This document shows positions 18,031 to 25,407 of a stretch of 64,000 bases of DNA, piece by piece. The notes under the pieces were generated by a model. That model made no database searches, was not told the origin of the DNA, and worked only from the letters and a program-made list of their open reading frames with translations. This stretch comes from an uncultured Draconibacterium sp. (lineage in GTDB: Bacteria > Bacteroidota > Bacteroidia > Bacteroidales > Prolixibacteraceae), in NCBI RefSeq assembly GCF_963677565.1, contig NZ_OY781981.1, forward strand, positions 124,001 through 188,000, written 5' to 3'. Every line of letters starts with the position of its first letter. The first letter of the stretch is position 1. Both the position numbers and the translations under genes were made by a program.

Positions 18031-19734
18031 TTATTTATTTTGTTTTTTTGCCCACGAATCGCGCAATGGAACCGTTCGGTTAAACACCGGTAAGTCAGGC
18101 GTTGAATCCGGATCAAGATTAAAATAACCGGTTCGCTCAAATTGAAAATGATCAAGTGGCTTGGCTGTTTTAACAAATGGCTCCAGGTAACAGGTGTCGA
18201 GAACCTTTAAAGAATCAGGATTCATAAATTCTTTAAAATCCACATCTTTATGTCCATCCGGCTCTTCATCGGTAAACAAACGGTCGTACAAGCGCACTTC
18301 AGATTTTACAGCGTGTTTTGCCGATACCCAGTGTACCACACCTTTTACTTTTCGGCCATCAGAAGATTTCCCTCCTTTTGACTCGGGATCGTAAGTACAA
18401 TGCAACTCAACGATTTTGCCGTTTTCGTCTTTTATAACTTCGTTACATTTTATCAGGTAACCGTAACGTAAACGAACTTCGCGGTCGGGCCCCAAACGGA
18501 AGAACTTACGTGGAGGATCTTCCATAAAGTCGCTTTGCTCGATGTAAACCTCGCGCGAGAATGGTACATCGCGGCGTCCCATCGACTCATCTTCAGGGTT
18601 GTTTACCGCGCTTAATATTTCTTCTTTATCCTCAGGATAATTGGTAATAACCACTTTTAACGGATCGAGCACACCCATTACACGTTGTGCAATTTTATTC
18701 AGGTGATCGCGTACACTGAATTCGAGCAATGATACATCGGTTGTTCCATCCACTTTGGTAACCCCGATTTTATCCGAGAAATTACGAATCGACTCCGGCG
18801 TATAACCCCGTCGGCGTAAACCGGAGATAGTTGGCATCCGCGGATCGTCCCAACCACGAACGTGATTGTCTTTCACCAATTCAAGCAATTTACGCTTGCT
18901 CATTACAGTGTAAGTAAGATTCAAGCGCGAAAACTCGATCTGGCGCGGACGATAATCCGAATCCATCAATTGAGTGATAAACCAATCGTACAATGGACGG
19001 TGCACCTCAAACTCCAGGGTACAAATGGAATGTGTAATTCCTTCCCAATAGTCGCACTGTCCGTGAGCAAAATCGTACATCGGATACACGCACCAGCTAT
19101 TTCCGGTGCGGTGATGTTCGGCTTTCATAATCCGGTAAATAATCGGATCGCGCATGTGCATGTTTGGCGATGCCATATCTATTTTTGCACGCAGAACTTT
19201 TTCGCCTTCGTTAAATTCGCCCATTGTCATTCGTTCAAACAAATCAAGGTTTGTTTGTACCGAACGATTTCTGAACGGACTTTCAATACCAGGTTTCTGC
19301 GGCGTTCCTTTTTGTTCGCTTATTGTTTCAGCATTCTGATCGTCGACATAAGCTTTTCCTTCTTCAATCAGTTTAACGGCAAAAGCATGTAGTTTTGGGA
19401 AATTATCAGATGCATAATACAAACGATCCTCCCAGTCGAAGCCAAGCCAACGCACATCTTCCATAATCGACTCAACATATTCAGTTTCCTCTTTTGAAGG
19501 ATTGGTATCATCGAAACGAAGATTTGTTTTGCCTCCATACTTTTGTGCCAGTCCGAAATTTAAACATATCGACTTGGCGTGACCAATGTGTAAATAACCA
19601 TTTGGTTCGGGGGGAAAGCGTGTATGTACACGTTTATCATTTTTACCTGCAGCTAAATCAGCATCGATTTGTGCATGAATGAAGTTCGCCCTTTTAGGCG
19701 CTTCCGCATTTGTATTCGTATTCTTTTCTGCCAT
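18031..19734 (-). CDS. glnS: Glutaminyl-tRNA synthetase
   Basis: The 567-residue protein shows the class I signature PEPNGYLHIGHAKSI (HIGH, about residues 42-56) and the KMSKS-equivalent VMSKRKL (about 276-282). The GlnRS-type anticodon-binding beta barrels follow, including VPFSREVYIEQSDF. Length and layout match E. coli GlnRS (554 residues). It charges tRNA-Gln directly, so glutamine coding here need not rely on the GatCAB route. It is monocistronic: a terminator follows the stop, and a -7 box lies 33 bases before the ATG. Confidence 0.97.
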   Translation of the reverse strand: MAEKNTNTNAEAPKRANFIHAQIDADLAAGKNDKRVHTRFPPEPNGYLHIGHAKSICLNFGLAQKYGGKTNLRFDDTNPSKEETEYVESIMEDVRWLGFDWEDRLYYASDNFPKLHAFAVKLIEEGKAYVDDQNAETISEQKGTPQKPGIESPFRNRSVQTNLDLFERMTMGEFNEGEKVLRAKIDMASPNMHMRDPIIYRIMKAEHHRTGNSWCVYPMYDFAHGQCDYWEGITHSICTLEFEVHRPLYDWFITQLMDSDYRPRQIEFSRLNLTYTVMSKRKLLELVKDNHVRGWDDPRMPTISGLRRRGYTPESIRNFSDKIGVTKVDGTTDVSLLEFSVRDHLNKIAQRVMGVLDPLKVVITNYPEDKEEILSAVNNPEDESMGRRDVPFSREVYIEQSDFMEDPPRKFFRLGPDREVRLRYGYLIKCNEVIKDENGKIVELHCTYDPESKGGKSSDGRKVKGVVHWVSAKHAVKSEVRLYDRLFTDEEPDGHKDVDFKEFMNPDSLKVLDTCYLEPFVKTAKPLDHFQFERTGYFNLDPDSTPDLPVFNRTVPLRDSWAKKQNK

Positions 19735-19766
19735 TTTTTTGAATTATCCCCTATTGAATAAGGTTA

Positions 19767-19774
19767 CAAAATTA
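19767..19774 (-). promoter_or_regulatory. Candidate glnS promoter -7 box
   Basis: CAAAATTA on the plus strand reads TAATTTTG on the minus strand, a full match to the Bacteroidota -7 consensus TANNTTTG, 33 bases before the glnS ATG. The -33 element is not obvious. Confidence 0.45.
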
Positions 19775-19815
19775 AAAAATGATTTGTGAGTACGCTTAAC
19801 ACCTGTTCAAATTAT

Positions 19816-19823
19816 TACTTTTG
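19816..19823 (+). promoter_or_regulatory. Candidate folB promoter -7 box
   Basis: TACTTTTG matches TANNTTTG exactly, 21 bases before the folB ATG. Together with the glnS box it forms a divergent promoter pair. Confidence 0.45.
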
Positions 19824-19844
19824 TTGCAATAATATTAATTCGGA

Positions 19845-20195
19845 ATGGGAGTAATCGAAATTGAGGGAATGAAGTTTTATGCCTATCACGGGCATTTTGC
19901 AGCCGAACAAGTTGTTGGCAACCACTTTGAAGTTTACCTACGCATTGAAACAAACTGCGATGTTGCAGCCCAAAGCGACAATTTGGATGACGCGTTGAAC
20001 TACCAGGCTGTTTATGAAACTGTAAAAGAGGTTATGCAGATAAAATCGGCCTTATTGGAAAATGTGAGTAAACGTATACTAGATACCCTTTACGACCGAT
20101 TCCCGGCGATTGATAAAGCCCGGATCAAAATCTCGAAAATGAATCCGCCAATGGGTGGCGAAATCGAACGGGTGAGCGTTACGCTGGAACGATAA
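19845..20195 (+). CDS. folB: Dihydroneopterin aldolase
   Basis: The 116-residue product has the FolB layout: IEGMKFYAYHGHFAAEQVVG (with the YAYHG and E residues of the pterin site), DNLDDALNYQAVYETVK, and KISKMNPPMGGEIERVSV near the end, including the general-base Lys region. It converts 7,8-dihydroneopterin to 6-hydroxymethyl-dihydropterin in folate synthesis, acting as a cytoplasmic homo-oligomer. No other folate gene adjoins it. Its own -7 box is visible, and it is followed by a repeat-rich non-coding stretch. Confidence 0.93.
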   Translation: MGVIEIEGMKFYAYHGHFAAEQVVGNHFEVYLRIETNCDVAAQSDNLDDALNYQAVYETVKEVMQIKSALLENVSKRILDTLYDRFPAIDKARIKISKMNPPMGGEIERVSVTLER

Positions 20196-20234
20196 TTTAT
20201 CACCACTGTTTGCAGAATTTCATCCGGAGCAGAG

Positions 20235-20361
20235 TTGAAGGATTGAAGGACTGAGCTACTAAATGCGATAATGCTTTAATGCTTTAATGCTTTAATGCTT
20301 TAATGCTTTAATGCTTTAATTAAAAAACTCGAAGCTTGTAACTAGTAGATTGCAACTTAAA
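20235..20361. repeat. Composite repeat stretch: TTGAAGGA pair, AATGCTTT x6, dispersed repeat copy B
   Basis: Two tandem TTGAAGGA units (20235-20250) are followed by six perfect copies of the 8-mer AATGCTTT (20270-20317) plus a partial copy, preceded by the degenerate AATGCGAT. At 20328-20361 comes a 34-base element (CTCGAAGCTTGTAACTAG...) that matches 25 of 34 positions with 9523-9556. It lies downstream of folB with no gene in it. Confidence 0.85.
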
Positions 20362-20494
20362 TAACTTCATGTTATTAAATATTTAATCCCCAGCCGAATA
20401 CTGATATTTATCAAATTATTCGAACTTCTTTTTCGTATTTTCGAAAACAAATAATTCAACCAAAAGCCGATGTTTTACAGTACGAATAATTTGA

Positions 20495-20611
20495 ATGAAG
20501 GAAGTTGCCGAAAAAACTGCAACACAGAAAAGAAAAGAGAACTTCAGGAGGGGAAAGATCCTAAAGCAACCGATACCCAATGGCAAGCTGGTGCCAGCCG
20601 GTTACATGTAA
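20495..20611 (+). CDS. Candidate small basic protein, 38 residues
   Basis: An ATG at 20495 opens a 38-codon frame: MKEVAEKTATQKRKENFRRG then KILKQPIPNGKLVPAGYM. It is strongly basic (Lys/Arg-rich first half) and ends in a Pro/Gly-rich tail, which looks more protein-like than random sequence. The region around it has no other gene. I do not recognise it; it could bind nucleic acid or a ribosome, but that is only inference from charge. The frame is too short to be certain. Confidence 0.4.
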   Translation: MKEVAEKTATQKRKENFRRGKILKQPIPNGKLVPAGYM

Positions 20612-20681
20612 ATGCAAACTGGCAAAAACGAAGAAAATAAGCTGATTTTATTTTTTGTGTTGCGAGAACTGCAAAATTTTA

Positions 20682-20689
20682 TATTTTTG
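20682..20689 (+). promoter_or_regulatory. Candidate tRNA-Cys promoter -7 box
   Basis: TATTTTTG matches TANNTTTG exactly and ends 18 bases before the tRNA. A TTG at 20660-20662 lies 19 bases upstream of it, the usual spacing for the -33 element. Confidence 0.5.
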
Positions 20690-20707
20690 CAATCCGAAAA
20701 CGTACAA

Positions 20708-20778
20708 GGTTCCTTGGCCGAGTGGCTAGGCAGCGGTCTGCAAAACCGTGTACGGCGGTTCGACTCCGCCAGGAACCT
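20708..20778 (+). tRNA. tRNA-Cys (anticodon GCA)
   Basis: The acceptor stem GGTTCCT pairs with AGGAACC. The D arm is GCC-GAGTGGCTAG-GC, the anticodon loop is CTGCAAA with GCA at 20740-20742, and the T arm carries GTTCGACTC. The discriminator base is U, as expected for Cys. The CCA end is not encoded. It has its own promoter and terminator, so it is a single-gene unit. Confidence 0.95.
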
Positions 20779-20784
20779 CACTCA

Positions 20785-20815
20785 AAAAGAGAGCATTAAC
20801 AGCTCTCTTTTTTTT
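20785..20815 (+). terminator. Rho-independent terminator of tRNA-Cys
   Basis: AAAGAGAGC, a 7-base loop and GCTCTCTTT, followed by more T residues, right after the tRNA. Confidence 0.85.
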
Positions 20816-20864
20816 ATGTGACGCATTATTTCTATTATCAAACATTATTTTTCTTTGCATATTT

Positions 20865-20880
20865 GTAATCGAACGATTAC
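20865..20880. promoter_or_regulatory. Inverted repeat near the plsC transcription start
   Basis: GTAATCG-AA-CGATTAC is a perfect 7-bp inverted repeat with a 2-base spacer. It overlaps the end of a near-consensus -7 box (CATATTTG, 20858-20865) and lies 28 bases before the plsC ATG, the place expected for a repressor operator. The binding protein is unknown. Confidence 0.35.
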
Positions 20881-20908
20881 CAATAATCATACGAAAAACA
20901 TCAGCTAA

Positions 20909-21655
20909 ATGAAGATCGTCCGCGCAGTTCTTTTCGCTCCTTTGGCACTCATCAGGCTACTTTTTGTAGTGTTTATAAGTGCTTATGTTACTATTATTGG
21001 TTGGTTTTGGTTAAAAACCAAAGGATTCAGCCGAAATTTACAACAATGGGTGATGGGCACCTGGGGTAGAAGTATTCTTTACATGTGCGGAATTAAGGTC
21101 AACAGAAATGAACTGCCCAAAACGGACAATTATATATTAATGCCAAATCATCGGAGTTACATTGATATTTTTATTGTCGCAGCCCTTACACCGGCAGCAA
21201 TGGTTGGAAAAGCGGAAATTGCAAAATGGCCATTTGGTGCTTTGGGTGTCCGTGTAACAAACTCGATCCTTGTTGACCGTAAAAATCAAAAAAGCCTGCT
21301 GCTCACCATGAAAAAGATAAAAGAATCGGTTGACAATGGAATTCCTGTAATTTTGTTTCCAGAGGGAACTACTTACAAAGGGCCACTGACAAAGAAATTT
21401 AAAAACGGTAGTTTTAAAATTGCTGCCGAAGGAAATATCCCGGTTATTCCGATGGCCATTGAATTTAAAGATGTAAATGATGCCTGGATTGATAAAGACA
21501 CTTTTGTAGGGCATTTCTTTCGTCAACTTGGGAAACCATTTACTTATGTTACAATAAGATATGGTGCACCAATTTCAGAAATTGACAACAAACTTCTACA
21601 AACAAAAACAAAAAAAGAAATCGACTCGATGCTTAAATCGATCAGGAATGCTTAG
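20909..21655 (+). CDS. plsC: 1-acyl-sn-glycerol-3-phosphate acyltransferase (PlsC family)
   Basis: The 248-residue protein has one or two N-terminal hydrophobic helices, the acyltransferase motif NHRSYID (HX4D, about residues 78-84), VDRKN, and LFPEGTTYKG. These match AGPAT enzymes that add the second acyl chain to lysophosphatidic acid at the inner membrane. The last 14 bases overlap the 3' end of the convergent APC permease gene. Two other acyltransferases in this window (42640, 52131) are more divergent, so this one is the best candidate for the housekeeping PlsC. Confidence 0.88.
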   Translation: MKIVRAVLFAPLALIRLLFVVFISAYVTIIGWFWLKTKGFSRNLQQWVMGTWGRSILYMCGIKVNRNELPKTDNYILMPNHRSYIDIFIVAALTPAAMVGKAEIAKWPFGALGVRVTNSILVDRKNQKSLLLTMKKIKESVDNGIPVILFPEGTTYKGPLTKKFKNGSFKIAAEGNIPVIPMAIEFKDVNDAWIDKDTFVGHFFRQLGKPFTYVTIRYGAPISEIDNKLLQTKTKKEIDSMLKSIRNA

Positions 21656-23000
21656 CTGATTTTTTCTTAAACCAGAAAAAAACCGGAATTCCTGATAATG
21701 CAGTAAGTACAGCAATACTAGATTCAACGGGCCGTTCAAAATAAGCCAGCACAAGCATTGTAAAACTTACTACAATAAAAAATACCTGAACAAACGGATA
21801 ACCGGGTAATCGATATGTTGTGGTCTTCATTTTTCGTAATTTTATAGTTCCGGCAACAGCAATTATTGGGAATATACCCAGCGAAAATCCCATGTAAGTT
21901 AAAATCTGCTCGAAAGTGCCCGATAATACCAAAATAACGGCAATAACAGCCTGAAGAAAAATTGCATTTACCGGCACCTTACTCTTCCTGCTTATTCTTG
22001 CAATTGATTCAAAGAATAATCCGTCGCTGGCCATCTTATAATAAACACGAGGCCCCAGAATAATAAAAGCACTCAATGATGAAAACAAAGCAAATGAAAT
22101 CAGCAAAGAAATTATTGTTTCGGCAGTTGGACCAAAGGCAAGCCCTACAGCCAATCCTCCAATTTCAGGTTCGTTGCGCATTTGCGCAGCGGGCACTGCA
22201 TAAACGAAAAACAGATTCAGCAGCAAGTACAATATTGTTACTATCAGCGTTGATATTAATAAGGAGCGAGGTATTACTTTTCGTGGCTCTTTAATTTCTG
22301 AACCAATATATGTGGCAGAATTCCATCCACTGTAAGCAAACATTATAAACATCAGCGACAATCCGGCCGATTTCCAGTTTGCAAAGTCGAATTGAAACGG
22401 TTGTGCCGGATGTAAATTTTCCATGTCTCCTTTTCCCAAACTCAAGCCGACAATAATCAATCCCAGCACCAGCAATATCTTTAATAACGTAAGTACATTC
22501 TGAATTCGTGATCCTAATACAATGCCTCGCGCATGAATTAAGCTAAAACCAATGATTACGATGATTGCCAAACAGCGGCTAAAATTTTCGGGACTTAGAA
22601 TATCGCTTAACATCAGCAAATTTTGCAATTGCGGAAAAGCCCATACAAAGTATTTTGAGAATCCTATTGCCGATGCAGCAATTGGTGCAGAAAAACCAAC
22701 AATTAACGATAACCATCCACTTAAAAATCCTAATAAAGGGGAATAGATTTTTGAAATAAAAACATATTCGCCACCTGCTTCAGGAAAAGCTGCTCCCAAC
22801 TCTCCAAACGATAAGGCTCCGCAAAATGCAACTGCACCACCAATTCCCCATAATACCAGCATCATAACCGGATTTTGCAAAAATCCCATTAAATAGCCGG
22901 TTGTTGTAAATATACCGGCACCAATTATATTGGCAATAACTATATTAGTTACGGAGAACAGACCAAGTCTACGTTCCAGTTTTTTTTGCAATCTATGCAA
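21642..23000 (-). CDS. APC-superfamily amino acid permease
   Basis: The 452-residue protein has about 12 hydrophobic helices. The first contains NIIGAGIFTTTGYLM, the unwound glycine-rich segment that binds the substrate carboxyl in APC transporters. FSGWNSATYIGSEIKEPRKVIP (in two parts, around residues 220-245) is the conserved TM6 block of the LAT-like/serine-threonine exchanger branch. It should move amino acids across the inner membrane. Its ATG is 12 bases after the stop of the lipobox methyltransferase gene, so both are probably co-transcribed. The 3' ends of this gene and plsC overlap by 14 bases. Confidence 0.9.
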   Translation of the reverse strand: MHRLQKKLERRLGLFSVTNIVIANIIGAGIFTTTGYLMGFLQNPVMMLVLWGIGGAVAFCGALSFGELGAAFPEAGGEYVFISKIYSPLLGFLSGWLSLIVGFSAPIAASAIGFSKYFVWAFPQLQNLLMLSDILSPENFSRCLAIIVIIGFSLIHARGIVLGSRIQNVLTLLKILLVLGLIIVGLSLGKGDMENLHPAQPFQFDFANWKSAGLSLMFIMFAYSGWNSATYIGSEIKEPRKVIPRSLLISTLIVTILYLLLNLFFVYAVPAAQMRNEPEIGGLAVGLAFGPTAETIISLLISFALFSSLSAFIILGPRVYYKMASDGLFFESIARISRKSKVPVNAIFLQAVIAVILVLSGTFEQILTYMGFSLGIFPIIAVAGTIKLRKMKTTTYRLPGYPFVQVFFIVVSFTMLVLAYFERPVESSIAVLTALSGIPVFFWFKKKSAKHS

Positions 23001-23012
23001 TATGTTTAGTTT

Positions 23013-23648
23013 TTACTTTTTAAAGCTTTTTGAAATTCCGGATCTACTTGTCCGGTCGATAGTTGTTTCGTAGGTATCGAGACCTTCAACATAGCGCAGA
23101 AACTCACCAATTCCATTAATTCGCGAGGCAGTATTATGAGCAGTAAAGCATCCACCAGGCTTCATTTTAGCATCCATCGCAATGAAATAATTTTTGTACC
23201 AATATTTATCTGCATCACAAAAAACAAAATCGTATTCTCCTTTTAACCTGGGTACAAGTTCGTGCGCATCTGCAAGTTTTACATCAATATATTTTGAAAC
23301 TCCTGCTTTTTTAAAATTAGACTTGGCCTGTAAATAGCGTGTTTTATCAATTTCTATGGTTGTTAGCTTTCCTCCTGTTTTGCTTAACGCCCAGGCAATC
23401 CAAATAGCCGAATGCCCTGTTGATGTTCCTATTTCCACGGCTGAAGTGTAACCATTCTCGATAATTAAATCGTAAAGAATCTTTCCATCTGACAATGGCA
23501 CATTCATGTCGCGCCATTCACTGGCATTTTTTTCAAGAAAGCTTTTTACCTTTTTGTCAAGGGAATTTTCAGTTTCAGGATATTGACCACAAGCGTTTGA
23601 AACAACCAAAACTCCCAATAAGCATAACACTAATAATTGGTACTTCAT
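23013..23648 (-). CDS. O-methyltransferase-like protein with a lipoprotein signal
   Basis: The 211-residue product starts MKYQLLVLCLLGVLVVSNAC, a lipoprotein signal with Cys at residue 20. The mature part is a class I SAM methyltransferase of the O-methyltransferase (caffeoyl-CoA/catechol type) family: EIGTSTGHSAIWIAWAL (SAM motif I), LTTIEIDKTRY (motif II acid), VKLADAHE, and FVFCDADKYWY (metal/SAM motif). A SAM enzyme outside the cytoplasm is unexpected, because SAM is not known to be present there. Either the signal is not used, the enzyme has another substrate, or SAM is supplied. The APC permease downstream is in the same unit. Confidence 0.8.
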   Translation of the reverse strand: MKYQLLVLCLLGVLVVSNACGQYPETENSLDKKVKSFLEKNASEWRDMNVPLSDGKILYDLIIENGYTSAVEIGTSTGHSAIWIAWALSKTGGKLTTIEIDKTRYLQAKSNFKKAGVSKYIDVKLADAHELVPRLKGEYDFVFCDADKYWYKNYFIAMDAKMKPGGCFTAHNTASRINGIGEFLRYVEGLDTYETTIDRTSRSGISKSFKK

Positions 23649-23893
23649 TATCGTAAATTGAAATCATTATTGGCTTTTACGCTAGCAAGATAATAATTTC
23701 TGACTGAAATAATTTAGTTTCCTAATTTCTACTTTATAGTTTAATTGGCTACAATACATTAAAACGCCGATTTTGATTTCAATTATTGAACTTAATAGTT
23801 GTGTTTTCGACTCCTAACATATCAAATCATCTAAATTCTTGTATAAAAAGTCAATAAATTACCATTTACGTTTTATAATAAGAGAGAAAAACA

Positions 23894-23901
23894 TATATTT
23901 G
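23894..23901 (+). promoter_or_regulatory. -7 box of the candidate sRNA
   Basis: TATATTTG matches TANNTTTG exactly. TTTT at 23871-23874 stands 19 bases upstream in the -33 position (consensus TTTG). Confidence 0.5.
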
Positions 23902-23907
23902 TAGTGC

Positions 23908-23985
23908 ATTTGGGATTCATCCCATATTGTGTGTTTGGGGGTTAACATTTAGGAAGGAGACTGTTGAGTCTCCTTCTTTCTTTTA
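23908..23985 (+). ncRNA. Candidate small RNA, about 78 nt
   Basis: From the start predicted by the -7 box, the transcript begins with a hairpin (TGGGA-TTCA-TCCCA, 23911-23924), then a G/T-rich single-stranded stretch containing TTTGGGGG, and ends in a perfect 10-bp terminator hairpin (GAAGGAGACT-GTTG-AGTCTCCTTC, 23953-23976) plus a T-rich tail. TCCCA could pair either with TGGGA upstream or with TGGGG downstream. There is no frame worth noting inside. It may be a stand-alone sRNA; a 5' attenuator of the cyclophilin gene is less likely, because that gene has its own -7 box. Confidence 0.5.
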
Positions 23986-24092
23986 TAAACCTCTGCAAAA
24001 CTAATTTTTTAGAGCAACCTTCACTACCTGCTTAACCCAATTACATTCAAAGGCCTGTAATAGGGGTCATTATGAAAATTGTTCTTTTTTTC

Positions 24093-24100
24093 TACTTTTG
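24093..24100 (+). promoter_or_regulatory. Candidate cyclophilin promoter -7 box
   Basis: TACTTTTG matches TANNTTTG and ends 22 bases before the ATG at 24123. It lies downstream of the in-frame ATG at 24072, which argues for the later start. Confidence 0.45.
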
Positions 24101-24122
24101 TGCCGAATTAAAATATTTTAGA

Positions 24123-24560
24123 ATGAAAACAGCTGAAATACATACTTCGAAAGGAGTAATGAAAGTTAAGTTTTACGAAGAAGATGCACCGGGAACAGTT
24201 GCTAACTTTATTAAGTTATCTGAATCGGGCTTTTATAACGGACTTACATTTCATCGCGTAATCCCCAACTTTGTAATACAAGGTGGATGCCCGGATGGAA
24301 CAGGAGCCGGTGGACCAGGTTATTCCATAGATTGCGAATTGGACGGTAACAACCAATACCACGACAAAGGTGTTTTATCTATGGCTCATGCGGGAAGAAA
24401 CACTGGTGGATCGCAATTTTTTATTTGCCACAACCGTGAAAATACACAGCATCTCGACCGTCATCACACTTGCTTCGGAAGAGTTTTTGAAGGACTTGAT
24501 GTAATTGACGACATCAGACAGGGTGATGAAATTGAAAAAATTATTATCGCAGAAGAATAA
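24123..24560 (+). CDS. Cyclophilin-type peptidyl-prolyl cis-trans isomerase
   Basis: The 145-residue protein has the cyclophilin core in order: TVANFIKLSESGFYNGLTFH, RVIPNFVIQGGCPDGTGAGG, LSMAHAGRNTGGSQFFI (catalytic and binding residues), and HTCFGRVFEGLDVID. The Trp that confers cyclosporin sensitivity in many cyclophilins is His here (LDRHHTCFG). The start at 24123 gives the usual compact form; the extended reading from 24072 would add 17 hydrophobic residues upstream of the -7 box. With no signal peptide it is cytoplasmic and should speed prolyl isomerisation in protein folding. Confidence 0.92.
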   Translation: MKTAEIHTSKGVMKVKFYEEDAPGTVANFIKLSESGFYNGLTFHRVIPNFVIQGGCPDGTGAGGPGYSIDCELDGNNQYHDKGVLSMAHAGRNTGGSQFFICHNRENTQHLDRHHTCFGRVFEGLDVIDDIRQGDEIEKIIIAEE

Positions 24561-24581
24561 CAGTTATCGATGATAAATAAC

Positions 24582-24613
24582 AAAGGGAACCATGTTTGAG
24601 TTCCCTTTTTTTG
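24582..24613 (+). terminator. Rho-independent terminator of the cyclophilin gene
   Basis: AAAGGGAAC, a loop, and GTTCCCTTTTTTT right after the cyclophilin stop. Confidence 0.85.
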
Positions 24614-25014
24614 TGACTTGAATTAAAAGAATTTTCATCCGTCACATTCCTTTTTGATGAGATTCGATTTTTCTTTTTAAAACAATAGTAAAGCATTTCT
24701 TTTCAGCACCTGCCAATCCATTGCCCTAATTCTCTGTAATACCAATCATTAACTATTTTTTTCAGACTATATATTTAACTCATTATACGGGTGTAATAAA
24801 AGACCATTTTTTCATTCTTGATAATTCAACTTTTAGACTCGAAAAGTAGACTTACAAAAAATCAAAAAATTAATATTTAGCTATTGCAAATGTCATTTCC
24901 ATACTATTTATTTGCTACAGTAATATGTAACTAAATTTTCCGATTAGTAAAGATTAATACCAGTAATCTATTTCGTTTTAAAGATCATTTTTCAACTCTA
25001 TTAACTGGCAAAAG
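24614..25014. other. AT-rich intergenic region, nothing recognised
   Basis: About 400 bases of AT-rich sequence with no frame, tRNA or strong hairpin. It must contain the promoter of the acidic-protein gene at 25015, but I cannot pick out a consensus -7 box. Confidence 0.5.
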
Positions 25015-25341
25015 ATGGCAAATAACAAACCAAAAGTAATTAAAGATTACAGCAAACTCGACAAACAATTACAACAGCAAATTAAGTTGATTTATGCTGA
25101 CGGTTTTGCTGATAATCTCATCCACTTTTTTGATAAAAGCGGTCAAAAAATAACGGTTTTACCTTTTGAAACGGAAGACAAATATTACATGTTAAGAATG
25201 ACGGAAAACGAAGCAGTGGCTTTGGTTGACGAAGACGACGACTACGATGATGACGGATTCTTAAAAGATGAGGTTAAACAAACCTACGAGGATAAGTACT
25301 CGGACCTCGACCACGTTGCAGATCAATTAGAAGATGATTAA
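25015..25341 (+). CDS. Small acidic hypothetical protein
   Basis: The 108-residue product is soluble: a basic first third (KPKVIKDYSKLDKQLQQQIK), a middle beta-rich part (HFFDKSGQKITVLPFETEDKYY, split around residue 45), and a very acidic tail with the run VDEDDDYDDDG and ending DQLEDD. It has no signal or membrane helix. I do not recognise a named family. The acidic tail could mimic nucleic acid or bind a basic partner, but nothing proves this. It is convergent with the yqeY end of the dcw cluster, with a shared hairpin between them. Confidence 0.7.
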   Translation: MANNKPKVIKDYSKLDKQLQQQIKLIYADGFADNLIHFFDKSGQKITVLPFETEDKYYMLRMTENEAVALVDEDDDYDDDGFLKDEVKQTYEDKYSDLDHVADQLEDD

Positions 25342-25348
25342 AATATAA

Positions 25349-25384
25349 AAAAGCAGGAATGTTGTTTCAAACCTGCTTTTCTTT
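25349..25384. terminator. Bidirectional terminator
   Basis: AAAAGCAGG pairs with CCTGCTTTT, with T-rich runs on both strands. It lies between the acidic-protein gene (+) and the 3' end of the dcw cluster (-), so it can end both transcripts. Confidence 0.8.
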
Positions 25385-25407
25385 TTACTTTTGAACGTTT
25401 CCGATCA

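Larger units (their letters stand above)
23649..24122. other. Intergenic region holding a candidate small RNA and the cyclophilin promoter
   Basis: No protein gene is seen. The first 230 bases are AT-rich and unremarkable. A -7 box, a short hairpin and a strong terminator then define the sRNA candidate at 23908-23985; the rest carries the promoter of the following cyclophilin gene. Confidence 0.5.

Noticed and set aside
20612..20821. A 69-codon frame as a gene
   Set aside because: It reads straight through the tRNA-Cys gene and its terminator; the tRNA explains the sequence.
24072..24122. An N-terminal extension of the cyclophilin from an upstream ATG
   Set aside because: A consensus -7 box lies inside it, so the ATG at 24123 is the better start.
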